From: Candidatus Reidiella endopervernicosa
GTDB lineage: Bacteria > Pseudomonadota > Gammaproteobacteria > GCF-013343005
Direction: 5' to 3'
DNA: 64,000 nt
Assembly: GCF_013343005.1 (NCBI RefSeq)
Contig: NZ_CP054491.1
Coordinates: forward strand, 248,001-312,000
Shown: positions 1 through 7,833 of the stretch, in pieces
How the letters are laid out: each line of letters opens with the position of its first letter
Numbering within the stretch: the first letter of the stretch is position 1
Notes under the pieces: generated by a model
Seen by the model: only the letters and a program-made list of their open reading frames with translations
Databases searched by the model: none
What the model was told of the DNA's origin: nothing
Program-made: the position numbers and the translations under genes

Positions 1-65
1 CGGATACTGTAGTGTTTAACGCGGATAGCGCGGCGAACCTCGTCCAAAAGACGCGATCTAGCCAT
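1..65 (-). CDS. intI: Integron integrase IntI, N-terminal fragment cut by window edge
   Basis: Read on the minus strand from an ATG at 65, the first 21 codons encode a peptide beginning MARSRLLDEVRR and continuing AIRVKHYSI. This matches the start of the SAM-like N-terminal domain of IntI tyrosine recombinases, where a KHYS(I/L)RTE stretch is typical. A GGGAGG ribosome binding site lies about six bases upstream. The gene runs out of the window, so catalytic residues are not visible. IntI recombines attI with attC sites to insert or shuffle cassettes. The identification is supported by the divergent cassettes and three attC sites that follow immediately. Only the first 65 bases are present, so intactness cannot be judged. 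Confidence 0.85.
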   Translation of the reverse strand, partial: MARSRLLDEVRRAIRVKHYSI

Positions 66-162
66 AGAGACCTCCCTGCTCCGTTAGCAAATCCTTTTAG
101 GCTCCGTTTTTGAGCTAACCCATTGTTTTCATAAACCCAGATTTTTATACCTAAATGCTCCG
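66..162 (+). promoter_or_regulatory. Probable attI region between intI and first cassette
   Basis: This is the leader between the divergent integrase start and the first cassette. It holds two copies of the 13-base GCTCCGTTAGCAA (78-90 and 158-170), each containing a GTTAGC core like those cut by integron integrases, and an inverted GAGCTAACC at 112-120. The likely insertion point is the second GTTAGC (162/163), just upstream of cassette gene 1, but the first at 83/84 is also possible. The 79 bases between the two would then be an ORF-less insert or part of attI. Confidence 0.55.
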
Positions 163-192
163 TTAGCAACGGAGCATTTAGGTGTATAAAAA
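142..192. repeat. Near-perfect inverted repeat over the attI/cassette boundary
   Basis: A 23-base left arm (142-164) and a 25-base right arm (168-192) are complementary apart from a two-base bulge, with an AGC loop that is part of the GTTAGC core. The arms would belong to attI and to cassette 1 respectively if recombination occurred at 162/163. The ATG of the first cassette gene follows at 198, so a hairpin in the transcript could block or shape translation. Confidence 0.7.
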
Positions 193-197
193 TAGTT

Positions 198-671
198 ATG
201 TATAAAGTGAAAATAGTAATATTTAGTCTTCTTGTGCTAGTTCTTCTAGTTATCTTTATATTTGATGTAAGGATTGCTCCACGTCATAGCGAGATAACTG
301 GCGCTGGATTTATATCCGATAATCAGTCGCTTGTGAAAAAATATACTGACGCTTTTAATAACTCTGGAATTTCTTACAAATTAGAAAATCTTGAAGACGG
401 GAAGCTAAGTTTAGTTTGGAGTAAAGCCGATTTTGATAGAGTCGAGAAAATTAAAAGAGAGGTGTTAAAAATAATGCCTTATTCAAAATATCAGATTTGC
501 TTTCCCTACCAGGACTCAACTGATAGTTTTACTTTAAAACTAAAGAACGCTTCTGTTAAGTATGAAATTGGCAGCCAACTTGGGGATAAGGAATGTGTTT
601 ATTGGTCAAAAGAAGATGATGCAAAAATCCTCGAAATTGAGCCCAATATCGCAGAAATAAGACAATTATAA
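198..671 (+). CDS. Integron cassette 1: single-span membrane-anchored protein, function unknown
   Basis: A 157-residue protein that I do not recognise. Residues 5-24 form one hydrophobic helix (IVIFSLLVLVLLVIFIFDV), suggesting an N-in inner-membrane anchor with the rest in the periplasm. The C-terminal part contains two cysteines in QICFPYQ and KECVYW, which could pair. The gene is clearly AT-richer than the flanking chromosome, as is usual for cassettes. It is followed by attC1 and lies first in the array, the position nearest the usual integron promoter. No clear Shine-Dalgarno sequence precedes the ATG; a long inverted repeat ends six bases upstream. Confidence 0.7.
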   Translation: MYKVKIVIFSLLVLVLLVIFIFDVRIAPRHSEITGAGFISDNQSLVKKYTDAFNNSGISYKLENLEDGKLSLVWSKADFDRVEKIKREVLKIMPYSKYQICFPYQDSTDSFTLKLKNASVKYEIGSQLGDKECVYWSKEDDAKILEIEPNIAEIRQL

Positions 672-722
672 GAGGAGCGTAGGAAAGCGCTAAAAAGCAA
701 GGAAACAAAAATTTGATAATAC

Positions 723-806
723 ATAACAATCAGCTCAAGGTCGCTCACTTTGTTCGCTGGGACGCTTCGCCACTGCACGGCTCGCGCCCTTAGCAAAACG
801 TTAGCT
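723..806 (+). other. attC1 recombination site
   Basis: The site begins with the inverse core TAACAAT and ends with AAAACGTTAGC, with the cassette boundary G/TTAGC at 800/801. Internal stretches GCTCAAGG and GCCCTTAGC fit the paired boxes of an attC folded as single-stranded DNA. It is very similar to attC3, sharing the right part CACGGCTCGCGCCCTTAGC, as expected for a resident chromosomal integron. Confidence 0.85.
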
Positions 807-821
807 GCAAAAGAGGGAGTC

Positions 822-1313
822 ATGGATTTACCTACAGTATTAATCTCTGGTGTTGTGGCTGGCCTGGTTGCAGGCTTAGTGACGCTCCGTACAACAGAAA
901 GAAAGATTGCTATTGAAAATATCACCCAGCAACGAAATGTGTGGCGTGACAAGGTAAGAGAAAAAGCTCTTGAGGTATCAAAAGCATATAAAGACAGTGA
1001 CACCACAAAGATGAAAAGTCTTTATGGTGAATTTCAGTTATTTCTAAATCCTGAAGATAATGACGACAAATCAATTCTTGACACATTATGGGCGATGCAG
1101 AGTAAAGACGGAAATAGTGATGTAGCCATAGAGCTTATTGAAAAATTGGCGCTACTTTTAAAGTATGATTGGGAACGAGCAAAATTAGAAACAAAACCAG
1201 CATGGCATTTTTGGGGTAAACCAAAGCGCATATCTTATACAAACTTCAAGAATAAGCGTAATGCAAAAGCAGCTAACAAGTCAATCAACAGGACAAACCT
1301 CCGCGGCACTTGA
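822..1313 (+). CDS. Integron cassette 2: membrane-anchored helical protein, unknown function
   Basis: The start at 822 is chosen because GAGGGAG lies just upstream and because the longer frame would run back through attC1. The 163-residue product starts MDLPTVLISGVVAGLVAGLV, a glycine-rich transmembrane helix. A charged, helical, probably coiled region follows (TTERKIAIENITQQRNVWRD onward). I know this architecture from many uncharacterised gammaproteobacterial proteins with an N-terminal helix followed by an ERK-rich coil, but there is no assigned function. It is flanked by attC1 and attC2, so it is a complete cassette. Confidence 0.72.
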   Translation: MDLPTVLISGVVAGLVAGLVTLRTTERKIAIENITQQRNVWRDKVREKALEVSKAYKDSDTTKMKSLYGEFQLFLNPEDNDDKSILDTLWAMQSKDGNSDVAIELIEKLALLLKYDWERAKLETKPAWHFWGKPKRISYTNFKNKRNAKAANKSINRTNLRGT

Positions 1314-1383
1314 GCTGCGCTTATCGCTACGCTAGCACAGCTCAAGCCCCACTACGGTTTGCCTGTTATCGTGAACGTTAGAT
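1274..1383 (+). other. attC2 recombination site
   Basis: The inverse core TAACAAGTC starts the site and GTGAACGTTAGATGC ends it, with the boundary G/TTAGA at 1377/1378. The arms ACAGGACAAACC and GGTTTGCCTGT are largely complementary around an internal palindrome, GAGCTGCGC ... CACAGCTC. At about 110 bases it is longer than attC1 and attC3 and different in sequence. It overlaps the last codons of cassette gene 2. Confidence 0.82.
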
Positions 1384-1387
1384 GCCA

Positions 1388-2043
1388 ATGAAATTATTAT
1401 TCATATTTCTGCTTACAATATTATTGGTTGCTTGTAGTTCCATTGATAAGCGTGCCAACTTGCTAACCAATAATCCAGAAGAATTGAGTTATACGATGTT
1501 TTTGGTGGAGGCATAGTTTCGGCTTCGGACAGAAATGATCTGCCGTTAACCGGGGAGTCGCTATTTTTGCGAAAGTTTGTTTTGGGCATCCAAGCCCAAG
1601 CAAACAGCAAAACTTCACGCGACCGTTTATGCCTGCGGCGCCCGACCGTCCTGCGTACGTTGCGTAATCACCTCTTCGCGGCTCTACACAACTCCCTCAG
1701 TGACTCTACGCCGACATAAAGCCGCTGCTGCATCTTCTCCGTCGTTCGCTCGCGCTCTCAACTACGAATATACAGACGGCGTCGACTATCGGGGACTAAC
1801 CGCCCTCACTTCGCTCTCCATGGCGGTCAGCGAAAGCGGTATAAGTTATTTGAAAATATACTAAATGAGTACTTGCAGAAGGATGTAAATACAGAGCAGT
1901 GCAACGTCGTAACTGGCTCAATTAGCATAAGCCCTCTAGGACCAGGCGGCTCAGTGCGCGTCAAGTGCTTGGCAAGAGTTCCTGTAGTAGTTGATAAAGC
2001 ATCATTTACTTCAGAAGGAAGATCTTTTATAGGTATTGGATGA
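1388..2043 (+). pseudogene. Integron cassette 3: lipoprotein gene split by repeat copy 1 and frameshifted
   Basis: The ATG at 1388 starts a lipoprotein signal peptide (MKLLFIFLLTILLVACSS) with a clear lipobox cysteine. The first frame stops at 1514-1516, but another frame continues as YDVFGGGIVSASDRNDLPLT up to the repeat at 1551. After the repeat the sequence resumes as RYKLFENILNEYLQ and ends EGRSFIGIG at 2041-2043, just before attC3. The protein therefore seems to be one secreted lipoprotein broken by the repeat and by at least one frameshift near 1490. Removing the repeat leaves the two halves one base out of frame. Function unknown. Confidence 0.65.
1551..1830 (+). mobile_element. ~280-bp gene-interrupting repeat, copy 1 (host: cassette 3 lipoprotein)
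   Basis: The first of ten near-identical copies. It begins CGGGGAGTCGCTATTTTTGC after a host C and ends CTCCATGGCGGTCAG, with CG repeated at 1831-1832. No terminal inverted repeats are visible. The left part forms a hairpin (1565-1612): TTTTTGC pairs with GCAAAA outside, GTTTG (1575-1579) with CAAAC (1601-1605), and TTGGGC with GCCCAA. The right end forms a second hairpin, ACCGCC (1799-1804) with GGCGGT (1822-1827). Inside, TTTATG..GGCG can pair with CGCC..CATAAA and CCGTC with GACGG. It has no plausible gene of its own. It is sense relative to its host. Confidence 0.93.
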
Positions 2044-2060
2044 ATGGAAAATAAGGCATC

Positions 2061-2143
2061 TAACAATAAGCTCAAGTCGTTCGCTATCGCTCACTGGGAC
2101 GCTTCGCCGCTTCACGGCTCGCGCCCTTAGCAAAACGTTATAA
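2061..2143 (+). other. attC3 recombination site
   Basis: The site begins TAACAATAAGCTCAAG and ends GCCCTTAGCAAAACGTTATAA, with the boundary G/TTATA at 2137/2138. It is a close relative of attC1, sharing TCACTGGGACGCTTCGCC-like and CACGGCTCGCGCCC stretches. It closes cassette 3 and precedes the zinc-ribbon cassette gene. Confidence 0.85.
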
Positions 2144-2158
2144 GCAAAAGGAATATAC

Positions 2159-2636
2159 ATGGGTACATATAGAGTAGCTGAAGTATGTCCTAATGGGCAT
2201 GTGTCTACTAAAGCAGCTGATCGGAGCCCGGAATTACGTGAAAAATTCTGCTCAAAGTGTGGTGAGGCCACGTCAACCCAATCCGGGGAGTCGCTATTTT
2301 GCGAAAGTTTGTTTTGGGCATCCAAGCCCAAGCAAACAGCAAAAACTTCACGCGACCGTTTATGCCTGCGGCGCCCCGACTCGTCCTGCGTTCGTTGCGT
2401 AATCACCTCTTCGCGGCTCTACACAACTCCCTCAGTGACTCTACGCCGACATAAAGCCGCTGCTGCATCTTCTCCGTCGTTCGCTCGCGCTCTCAACTAC
2501 GAATATACAGACGGCGTCGACTATCGGGGACTAACCGCCCTCACTTCGCTCTCCATGGCGGTCAGCGGTGGTGAATGTGGCGCCAGCATTAGAGGTGATT
2601 ATGATGTCCCAGGTGTATTTGCAATCGGTCCATCAC
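2159..2636 (+). pseudogene. Integron cassette 4: DUF2321-type zinc-ribbon protein carrying repeat copy 2, truncated at copy 3
   Basis: The protein starts MGTYRVAEVCPNGHVSTKA and has CPNGH and CSKCGE. After repeat copy 2 it continues GGECGASIRGDYDVPGVFA. This order of cysteine pairs followed by an IRG.Y.VPGV segment matches the DUF2321 family, which normally ends with another CxxC and a tryptophan-containing tail. That tail is missing because repeat copy 3 begins at 2637 and unrelated sequence follows. Copy 2 is 282 bases from first base to GTCAG, so the frame runs straight through it and the gene is still open as a 232-codon reading frame into copy 3. AAAAGGA lies just upstream of the ATG. 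No attC closes this cassette. Confidence 0.7.
2284..2565 (+). mobile_element. ~280-bp repeat, copy 2 (host: DUF2321 cassette gene)
   Basis: Follows host CAATC and is followed by a repeated CG at 2566-2567. Host codons join as TCC GGT (Ser-Gly) when the repeat and one CG are removed, so the zinc-ribbon frame is exactly restored. This copy has one T fewer in the early T run, a few extra bases in the middle and the TATACAG variant instead of TAGGCAG, so no stop interrupts the sense frame. It is the only copy that leaves its host open throughout. It is sense to the host. Confidence 0.93.
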
Positions 2637-2916
2637 CGGGGAGTCGCTATTTTTGCGAAAGTTTGTTTTGGGCATCCAAGCCCAAGCAAACAGCAAAAAT
2701 TCACGCGACCGTTTATGCCTTCGGCGCCCCGACGTCCTGCGTACGTTGCGTAATCACCTCTTCGCGGCTCTACACAACTCCCTCAGTGACTCTACGCCGA
2801 CATAAAGCCGCTGCTGCATCTTCTTCGTCGTCCGCTCGCGCTCTCAACTACGAATAGGCAGACGGCGTCGACTATCGGGGACTAACCGCCCTCACTTCGC
2901 TCTCCATGGCGGTCAG
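2637..2916 (+). mobile_element. ~280-bp repeat, copy 3 (chimeric junction)
   Basis: Lies only 71 bases after copy 2. The left flank is the DUF2321 cassette gene (GGTCCATCAC), but the right flank (CGGTTGATGAGG) leads into the C-terminal third of a GGDEF domain. The two flanks belong to different genes, so this copy probably marks recombination between two copies that deleted or moved the DNA between them. It carries the TAGGCAG variant. Confidence 0.92.
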
Positions 2917-3124
2917 CGGTTGATGAGGGCGTATCGTCGCCGAAAAGATCCGTACATTAATCGCTGACCATAGCTTCGATGGGATCGAACACGTCACCCT
3001 CAGTGTCGGTATCACACAATACCGAGAAGGTGACGATATCGAGCAGATACTGCATCGCGTCGACATTAATCTCTATCACGCCAAACAGCAGGGCAGAAAC
3101 CAGACCATCGCTGATCAGGACTAA
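2917..3124 (+). pseudogene. C-terminal remnant of a GGDEF (diguanylate cyclase) protein
   Basis: From 2939 the frame reads AEKIRTLIADHSF, then EHVTLSVGITQYREGDD, then VDINLYHAKQQGRNQT, ending at TAA 3122-3124. This is the end of a GGDEF domain: the helix before the last strands, the SVGIT strand, and the (A)xxxLYxAKxxGRN signature. The catalytic GG(D/E)EF loop and everything before it are absent. The first ~20 bases after the repeat are one base out of frame. It would not make an active cyclase. Its N-terminal part should lie next to another copy of the repeat elsewhere in the genome. Confidence 0.8.
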
Positions 3125-3240
3125 ACTCCCGCACCTTACCCACACCCCTCGGCACGCTAACAAAACGGGTAAACGAAAACCGATTCGGTTCAGCTCATGG
3201 GGTCGTGAAATGGTGCGGTGGCGTGCCACCAACTCTCTAC

Positions 3241-3555
3241 CTAGAGCTGCGCATGTTTTCTCACCAGCTCCAGATATCTTGGCGTCAGACCAACATCCTC
3301 AAAGATCGGATCACCCAGCTCGTCTTCGGCAACCACCTTCTCACCCGGCACATAGGGCAACGCCTCCTGATAGGAGGAGAGCGCGGTGGCGAGTAGTTGG
3401 GAGATCACCGTCTCGGTGGAGAGCCCCGGATAGAGCTCTGAGATTGCCTCGATGCTCGCCATATTCTGTCGGGAGATTTTAAAACAGACATCAACACCCT
3501 CAGCATCCATTTTTGGCATTGAGTCCCACTGCGTGATCAGCTGCTTGATATTCAT
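3241..3555 (-). CDS. Conserved small gammaproteobacterial protein of unknown role
   Basis: The start at 3555 follows a strong GGAGG and gives a 104-residue cytoplasmic protein starting MNIKQLITQWDSMPKM and ending PRYLELVRKHAQL. The sequence resembles a widespread gammaproteobacterial family with the motifs VCFKISRQNM, ELYPGL and SYQEALPYVPGE. I recall such proteins sometimes labelled as a type 1 pilus tip component, but there is no signal peptide and I would not rely on that name. It has no operon partner. Confidence 0.7.
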   Translation of the reverse strand: MNIKQLITQWDSMPKMDAEGVDVCFKISRQNMASIEAISELYPGLSTETVISQLLATALSSYQEALPYVPGEKVVAEDELGDPIFEDVGLTPRYLELVRKHAQL

Positions 3556-3722
3556 CTCTGCCTCCAAAAATGGCCAACCATTTATGTCAAAAAAGTATAG
3601 ATCGGCGCTCAGTGTCGTCAATGGAGAGAGAGATCGATGCAGACAAATACGTGCAGCTCAACGAGCCGCCAACATTAAGTCAATAAGTCAAACGGAATCA
3701 ATTCGTTAGAGCCAGGTTTTCG

Positions 3723-4427
3723 CTATCGAGTGCATTTATAGCTGCCCGACCAACCACTGGCATCATCCGACCGAGTTAACAGCACCGCATCACCACTCAC
3801 CGAGATACTCCAGCTGCCGGTCCAGACACCCCGAGCACCTGTGGGTCCAATCCTGGGGTTGGAATCTCGATAGGTGTAACTCCCCTTGGCGCTCGTCTCG
3901 GAGAGCGATTCGATCAACAGCTCCTCGCTGGCGGGCCTACCACCATGTGCGTGGCGATAGTTGGCCGTGAGCTTTGCCGACTTCTTCATCGAGGGGATCT
4001 TGAGAACCAGAGGAGAACCCGAACCGCTGCACTGCCAGGTCCCAATCAATGACGAGATCCCACCACCCTCTTCTGTTCGCTTGAGCGTAATCGAAACCTC
4101 GAAGGGTTTCGGCAACTTCGCCGCAGTAATCGTCACAGTGACTGGGAATGGCTCTGGAGACTTTGGCAGCGGAGCACGCTTTAACTTTAACGTAACCGGA
4201 AATGGAGCTGGGGCCGTGGGTAACACAGCACGAATTAGCGTCATCGTCACAGGAAAGGGGGTTGGCAGGGGTGGCAGCTCACCCCGCTTAATCTCGATCT
4301 CCACAGCAAAGGGGGTCGGAGGTGCAAGTAGCGGCTCTGCCGCTGCCGCAACACCACCACACCATGCCATCAATAAAATAAGCATGTTTGCAGCAGCATT
4401 TCGAAGCTGAACCACGGCGTCAAACAC
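3723..4427 (-). CDS. Secreted protein with tandem P-x-PF-x-V repeats, unknown function
   Basis: A GTG at 4427 lies six bases after the stop of the upstream gene, suggesting coupled translation; an internal ATG at 4385 would also keep the signal peptide (MLILLMAWCGGVAAAAEP). The mature protein begins with five imperfect repeats of about 20-24 residues with the core P-x-PF-x-V followed by alternating hydrophobic and charged residues (PTPFAVEIEIKR, PTPFPVTMTLIR, PAPFPVTLKLKR, PEPFPVTVTI, PFEVSITLKR), which look like short beta strands joined by proline turns. A C-terminal domain (from GTWQCSGSGS to GSYKC) has two cysteines and a beta pattern typical of small sugar- or metabolite-binding secreted domains. 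I do not recognise it. Confidence 0.68.
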   Translation of the reverse strand: MFDAVVQLRNAAANMLILLMAWCGGVAAAAEPLLAPPTPFAVEIEIKRGELPPLPTPFPVTMTLIRAVLPTAPAPFPVTLKLKRAPLPKSPEPFPVTVTITAAKLPKPFEVSITLKRTEEGGGISSLIGTWQCSGSGSPLVLKIPSMKKSAKLTANYRHAHGGRPASEELLIESLSETSAKGSYTYRDSNPRIGPTGARGVWTGSWSISVSGDAVLLTRSDDASGWSGSYKCTR

Positions 4428-4433
4428 TCACTA

Positions 4434-4859
4434 CTAAGGGTTGAAGACCGATTCGATATAGGCGGCTATCTGACTCCGTTCCAGGCAGTAGAGCACCTCT
4501 TTTTTCGATGCTCCCTGCTTCTTCGGAACCAATAACACACTGCGATCGCCCAGCCCTATCCGTCTGAGCACATCACTGGTCACGCGCTTGGCATCAAGCA
4601 CACCACGTGTCTCAGCGATCGTATCCTCCAGCGCTGTTGTCAGTTCGAGCTGTACAATGCCTGGATCGGAGGAACAGATACAGCCTTCGCCAGAATACGC
4701 CACTACCTCTTTATATATGTGCGGCACCGTCACACTCTTCGATCTTTCCACCGGGCAGTTCAACTTGACCTCAAACTGTTGAGCCTGTGCTGGCAGCGTG
4801 GCAGATAGCGCAGTGCAGAGTAATAGGGGGACCGCAGACGAGAGACTCCAGATTTTCAT
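4434..4859 (-). CDS. Secreted cysteine-containing protein, unknown function
   Basis: A 141-residue protein with a clear signal peptide (MKIWSLSSAVPLLLCTALSA, cleavage likely after AQA). The mature part has five cysteines: one in LNCPVE, two in GCICSSD, one in LYCLER, and the first near the N-terminus. This suggests an oxidised periplasmic or secreted protein. It is first in an apparent two-gene operon with the PxPF-repeat protein. No family recognised. Confidence 0.65.
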   Translation of the reverse strand: MKIWSLSSAVPLLLCTALSATLPAQAQQFEVKLNCPVERSKSVTVPHIYKEVVAYSGEGCICSSDPGIVQLELTTALEDTIAETRGVLDAKRVTSDVLRRIGLGDRSVLLVPKKQGASKKEVLYCLERSQIAAYIESVFNP

Positions 4860-5260
4860 CGCACACTCCTAATTCACGAAATACAACCTGAGTGAAATAG
4901 TAGACGAACCGATGCGAGTTTCGACCAAGCAGGTTGCTCAGCCTCTCGTTTGATATCAACTGGGAAGTAGGCGATCAGAGAAAAGTCAAAACCCACCGCG
5001 ATCGATATTGATGCCACATGCTTGAATCAGGTTACGGTAGAGAGCAGACGTCGATTATCGAACAACAACTCAAGATAATTAATATCCAAAACATCCCTTT
5101 CAAAACATCATCAACGCCCCATCACTCACTTTTATCGACTTCAACAGAGCACCATATGGGAACCGTCTCTGTAGCAGAGCTGCTTGTAGGACCAAAACCT
5201 ACAGACCAAAACAGATGAATCAAGTAGGCTTCAAACAAAAATAACAATTAGTTAATCCCT
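4860..5260. other. Intergenic region between divergent genes
   Basis: About 400 bases between two divergently oriented genes, so it should hold both promoters. It is AT-rich near 5070-5110 and 5225-5260. A short inverted repeat, TTGTAGGacc..aaaCCTACAG (about 5188-5211), lies before the right-hand gene. I see no coding signal. Confidence 0.5.
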
Positions 5261-7707
5261 ATGCCGCATAAAGCTCCTGCCATCCTTCTTGTCGAGGACG
5301 ACCCCGATCTTACCGAGTATCTTGAGCTCTACCTGAGCAACTCCGGCTACCGTATTGCCGGGTGTTTCTCTTCGGGTGAAGAGGCTGTTAAAAACGTCTC
5401 AGAGCTCCACCCCGACCTCATACTCATGGATATTGTTCTTGGTGGAGAGATTGATGGTATCGAAGCGGCACGTCAGATCCACCAAGACCTTGATATTCCC
5501 CTGCTTTACCTGACCGCACATACTGACGAAAACTTTCTTCAGCGTGCCAAGATCACCTCTCCATTTGCCTACATCCTCAAACCATTTAATGAACGCGAGC
5601 TACATCTGACGATCCATTTCGCCCTGCAAAAACACAGAATGGAGAGAGACATCCGTGAGAGCCAGCAGCATCTGGCCAGCGCCCAGAGGATTGGAAAAAT
5701 GGGTAGCTGGGAGTGGAATATTGAAGCTGACACTCTCAAGTGGAGCGATGAGATTTACCGAATTTTTGGCCTGGCCCCACAGCAGTTTGATGCCAACTAT
5801 GGTGCTTTCCTCGACATGGTCCACGAAGACGACAGGGAGAGGGTTAAGCAGGCCGTAGACGCCGCACTCTACAGGAGCAGAGACTACGACATAGACCATC
5901 AGATACGGCTTCACAATGGATCCATAAAGGTTGTGCACGAACAAGCAGAAGTTTTATTTGATAACAACGGCACTCCTCTGCAAATGATCGGCACCGTGCA
6001 GGACGTCACCGAACGGCAAAAGCAGATGATCGACTTAAGCTCTTCGCCACCATCTTTGAGAATGCATCCGAGTGCGTGATCATCAGCGACGCAAAAAATC
6101 GCGTTGAAATGGTTAACGAAGCCTATTGCAACATCACGGGTTATTCACGATCTGAGATCATCGGAAATAGTCCCGGGCAGATGAAATCCGGCGTCCATGA
6201 TGCTGACTTCTACAACGAGATGTGGCGCACAATTTCTGAAACTGGTTGCTGGAGCGGAGAGATATGGGATAAGCGCAAGAACGGCGAGATCTTCCCCAAG
6301 TGGTTGAGCATCAGAGCGATTAAAGACCGTATCGGTCACGTTCGTCACTTTGTAGGCATCTTCACAGACATCAGTGAACTCAAGGAGAAAGAGCTCCATC
6401 TTGAGAGACTTGCCTATTTCGACCTTCTAACAGCCGTACCTAATCGCCTACAGTTTTCTGAACGACTCAAACAGGAGATTCAAGCCGCAAGCAGAGGCGA
6501 CCATCAGCTGGCTGTTCTGTTCATCGACCTGGATCGATTCAAGGCCGTCAACGACTGTTATGGCCACGATATTGGCGATGAGGTACTCAAAGAGGCCGTA
6601 TCCCGTATGCAGAGTTGCGTACGTGACTCCGATGTACTCGCAAGACTGGGCGGCGATGAATTCACACTGCTGATGACATCGGGCGATGCGGAGCAGGGAG
6701 CTGTTAGTGTCGCAGACAAGATTATCGATATCATTTCAAAACCGATCGTGTTCGATCAACACCATATAGAGATTGGCGTAAGCGTTGGAATTAGTCTCTT
6801 TCCGCGTGACGGTACCAATTTTGAAGAGTTAATGCTGAACGCTGACCGCGCCATGTACCACTCAAAGGAGAGTGGCGGCGGCACAATTACCTTTGCCAAT
6901 GAGGCGCTCCATCATGAGGTTAAGCGAAAACTCTTTCTCGACAACGAGCTGCGCCACGCCCTGGAGCGCAATCAGTTTGAACTTCACTATCAACCCCAGG
7001 TAGAGATTGCGAGTGGTCGCATAATTGGCATGGAGGCACTTCTGCGGTGGAACCACCCCGAAGAGGGACCCATATCACCTGCCGAATTTATACCGCGCGC
7101 CGAGTCAACCATGCTCATGTTACCCATTGGAAACTGGGTACTACGCACTGCATGCCAACAGCTCAAACAGTGGCATGATTCCGGTTTGCCCAAAGTTCCC
7201 GTTGCCGTTAACTTCTCTGCCGCTCAGTTTCGACACGCAGGCATCATGACAGAGATAGAGGAAGCACTTAAAGACTGTGACCTGGCCCCGAAATATCTCG
7301 ATGTAGAGATCACCGAAAGCGCTTCCATGCGCGTTCCTGAACGCACAATTGAGATGCTCTCCCAATTAAAGAGACTGGGTATTCGCTGCTCCATTGATGA
7401 TTTTGGTACCGGCTACTCCTCCCTCAACTATCTGAAACAGTTTCCCGTCGACAAGCTGAAAGTTGATAGAAGCTTCGTGCTAGATATAACCAAAGACCAC
7501 AACGACCTAAGCATCGTCAGCGCGGTACTGGGACTCGCAAAAGGCATGCGGCTTCGCGTGGTTGCCGAGGGCGTTGAGGAGGAAGCACAGCTAGAACTCC
7601 TACGAGAGTTGGGCTGCGATTACATACAGGGTTACTACTACTCCAGACCACTCCCAACAGATGAAATGCGCGCCTATCTAGAGAACAGCACCGCGGAGAG
7701 CAACTAA
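5261..7707 (+). CDS. Response regulator with PAS-PAS-GGDEF-EAL output, frameshifted near 6035
   Basis: A c-di-GMP enzyme read in two frames. The first starts MPHKAPAILLVEDDPDLTEY and holds a receiver domain (phospho-acceptor in LILMDIVLGG, conserved lysine in ILKPFNERE), then a PAS domain (MGSWEWNIEADTLKWSDE). At about 6030-6040 the frame changes and KLFATIFENASECVIISDAKN opens a second PAS. A GGDEF domain (ARLGGDEFTLLM, DLLTAVPNRL) and an EAL domain (GMEALLRWNHP, DDFGTGYSSLNYLK, AEGVEEEAQL) follow. Both enzymatic signatures look intact, so the protein could make or degrade c-di-GMP in response to phosphorylation. A single-base loss explains the split; sequencing error and true mutation cannot be told apart. 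It stands alone. Confidence 0.85.
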
Positions 7708-7833
7708 CAAGACAACCTCACTGGTTTTCTCTGTTTGTCAGCATTGACGCACCAACACTCTCACCATCGCAAAAACACCGTAATTATTACGACCATATGT
7801 TCGGCTCAAGCGTATCAACAGTCCAACCAAAGA

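Noticed and set aside
1577-1864. Open frames inside the repeat copies (for example starting [12 protein letters not shown] or [12 protein letters not shown] on the other strand)
   Set aside because: They recur only because the repeat recurs, differ by indels between copies, have no ribosome binding site and match no protein family.
5018-5218. Plus-strand 66-codon frame in the gap before the REC-PAS-GGDEF-EAL gene
   Set aside because: No ribosome binding site and no recognisable protein pattern; it lies in the promoter region.
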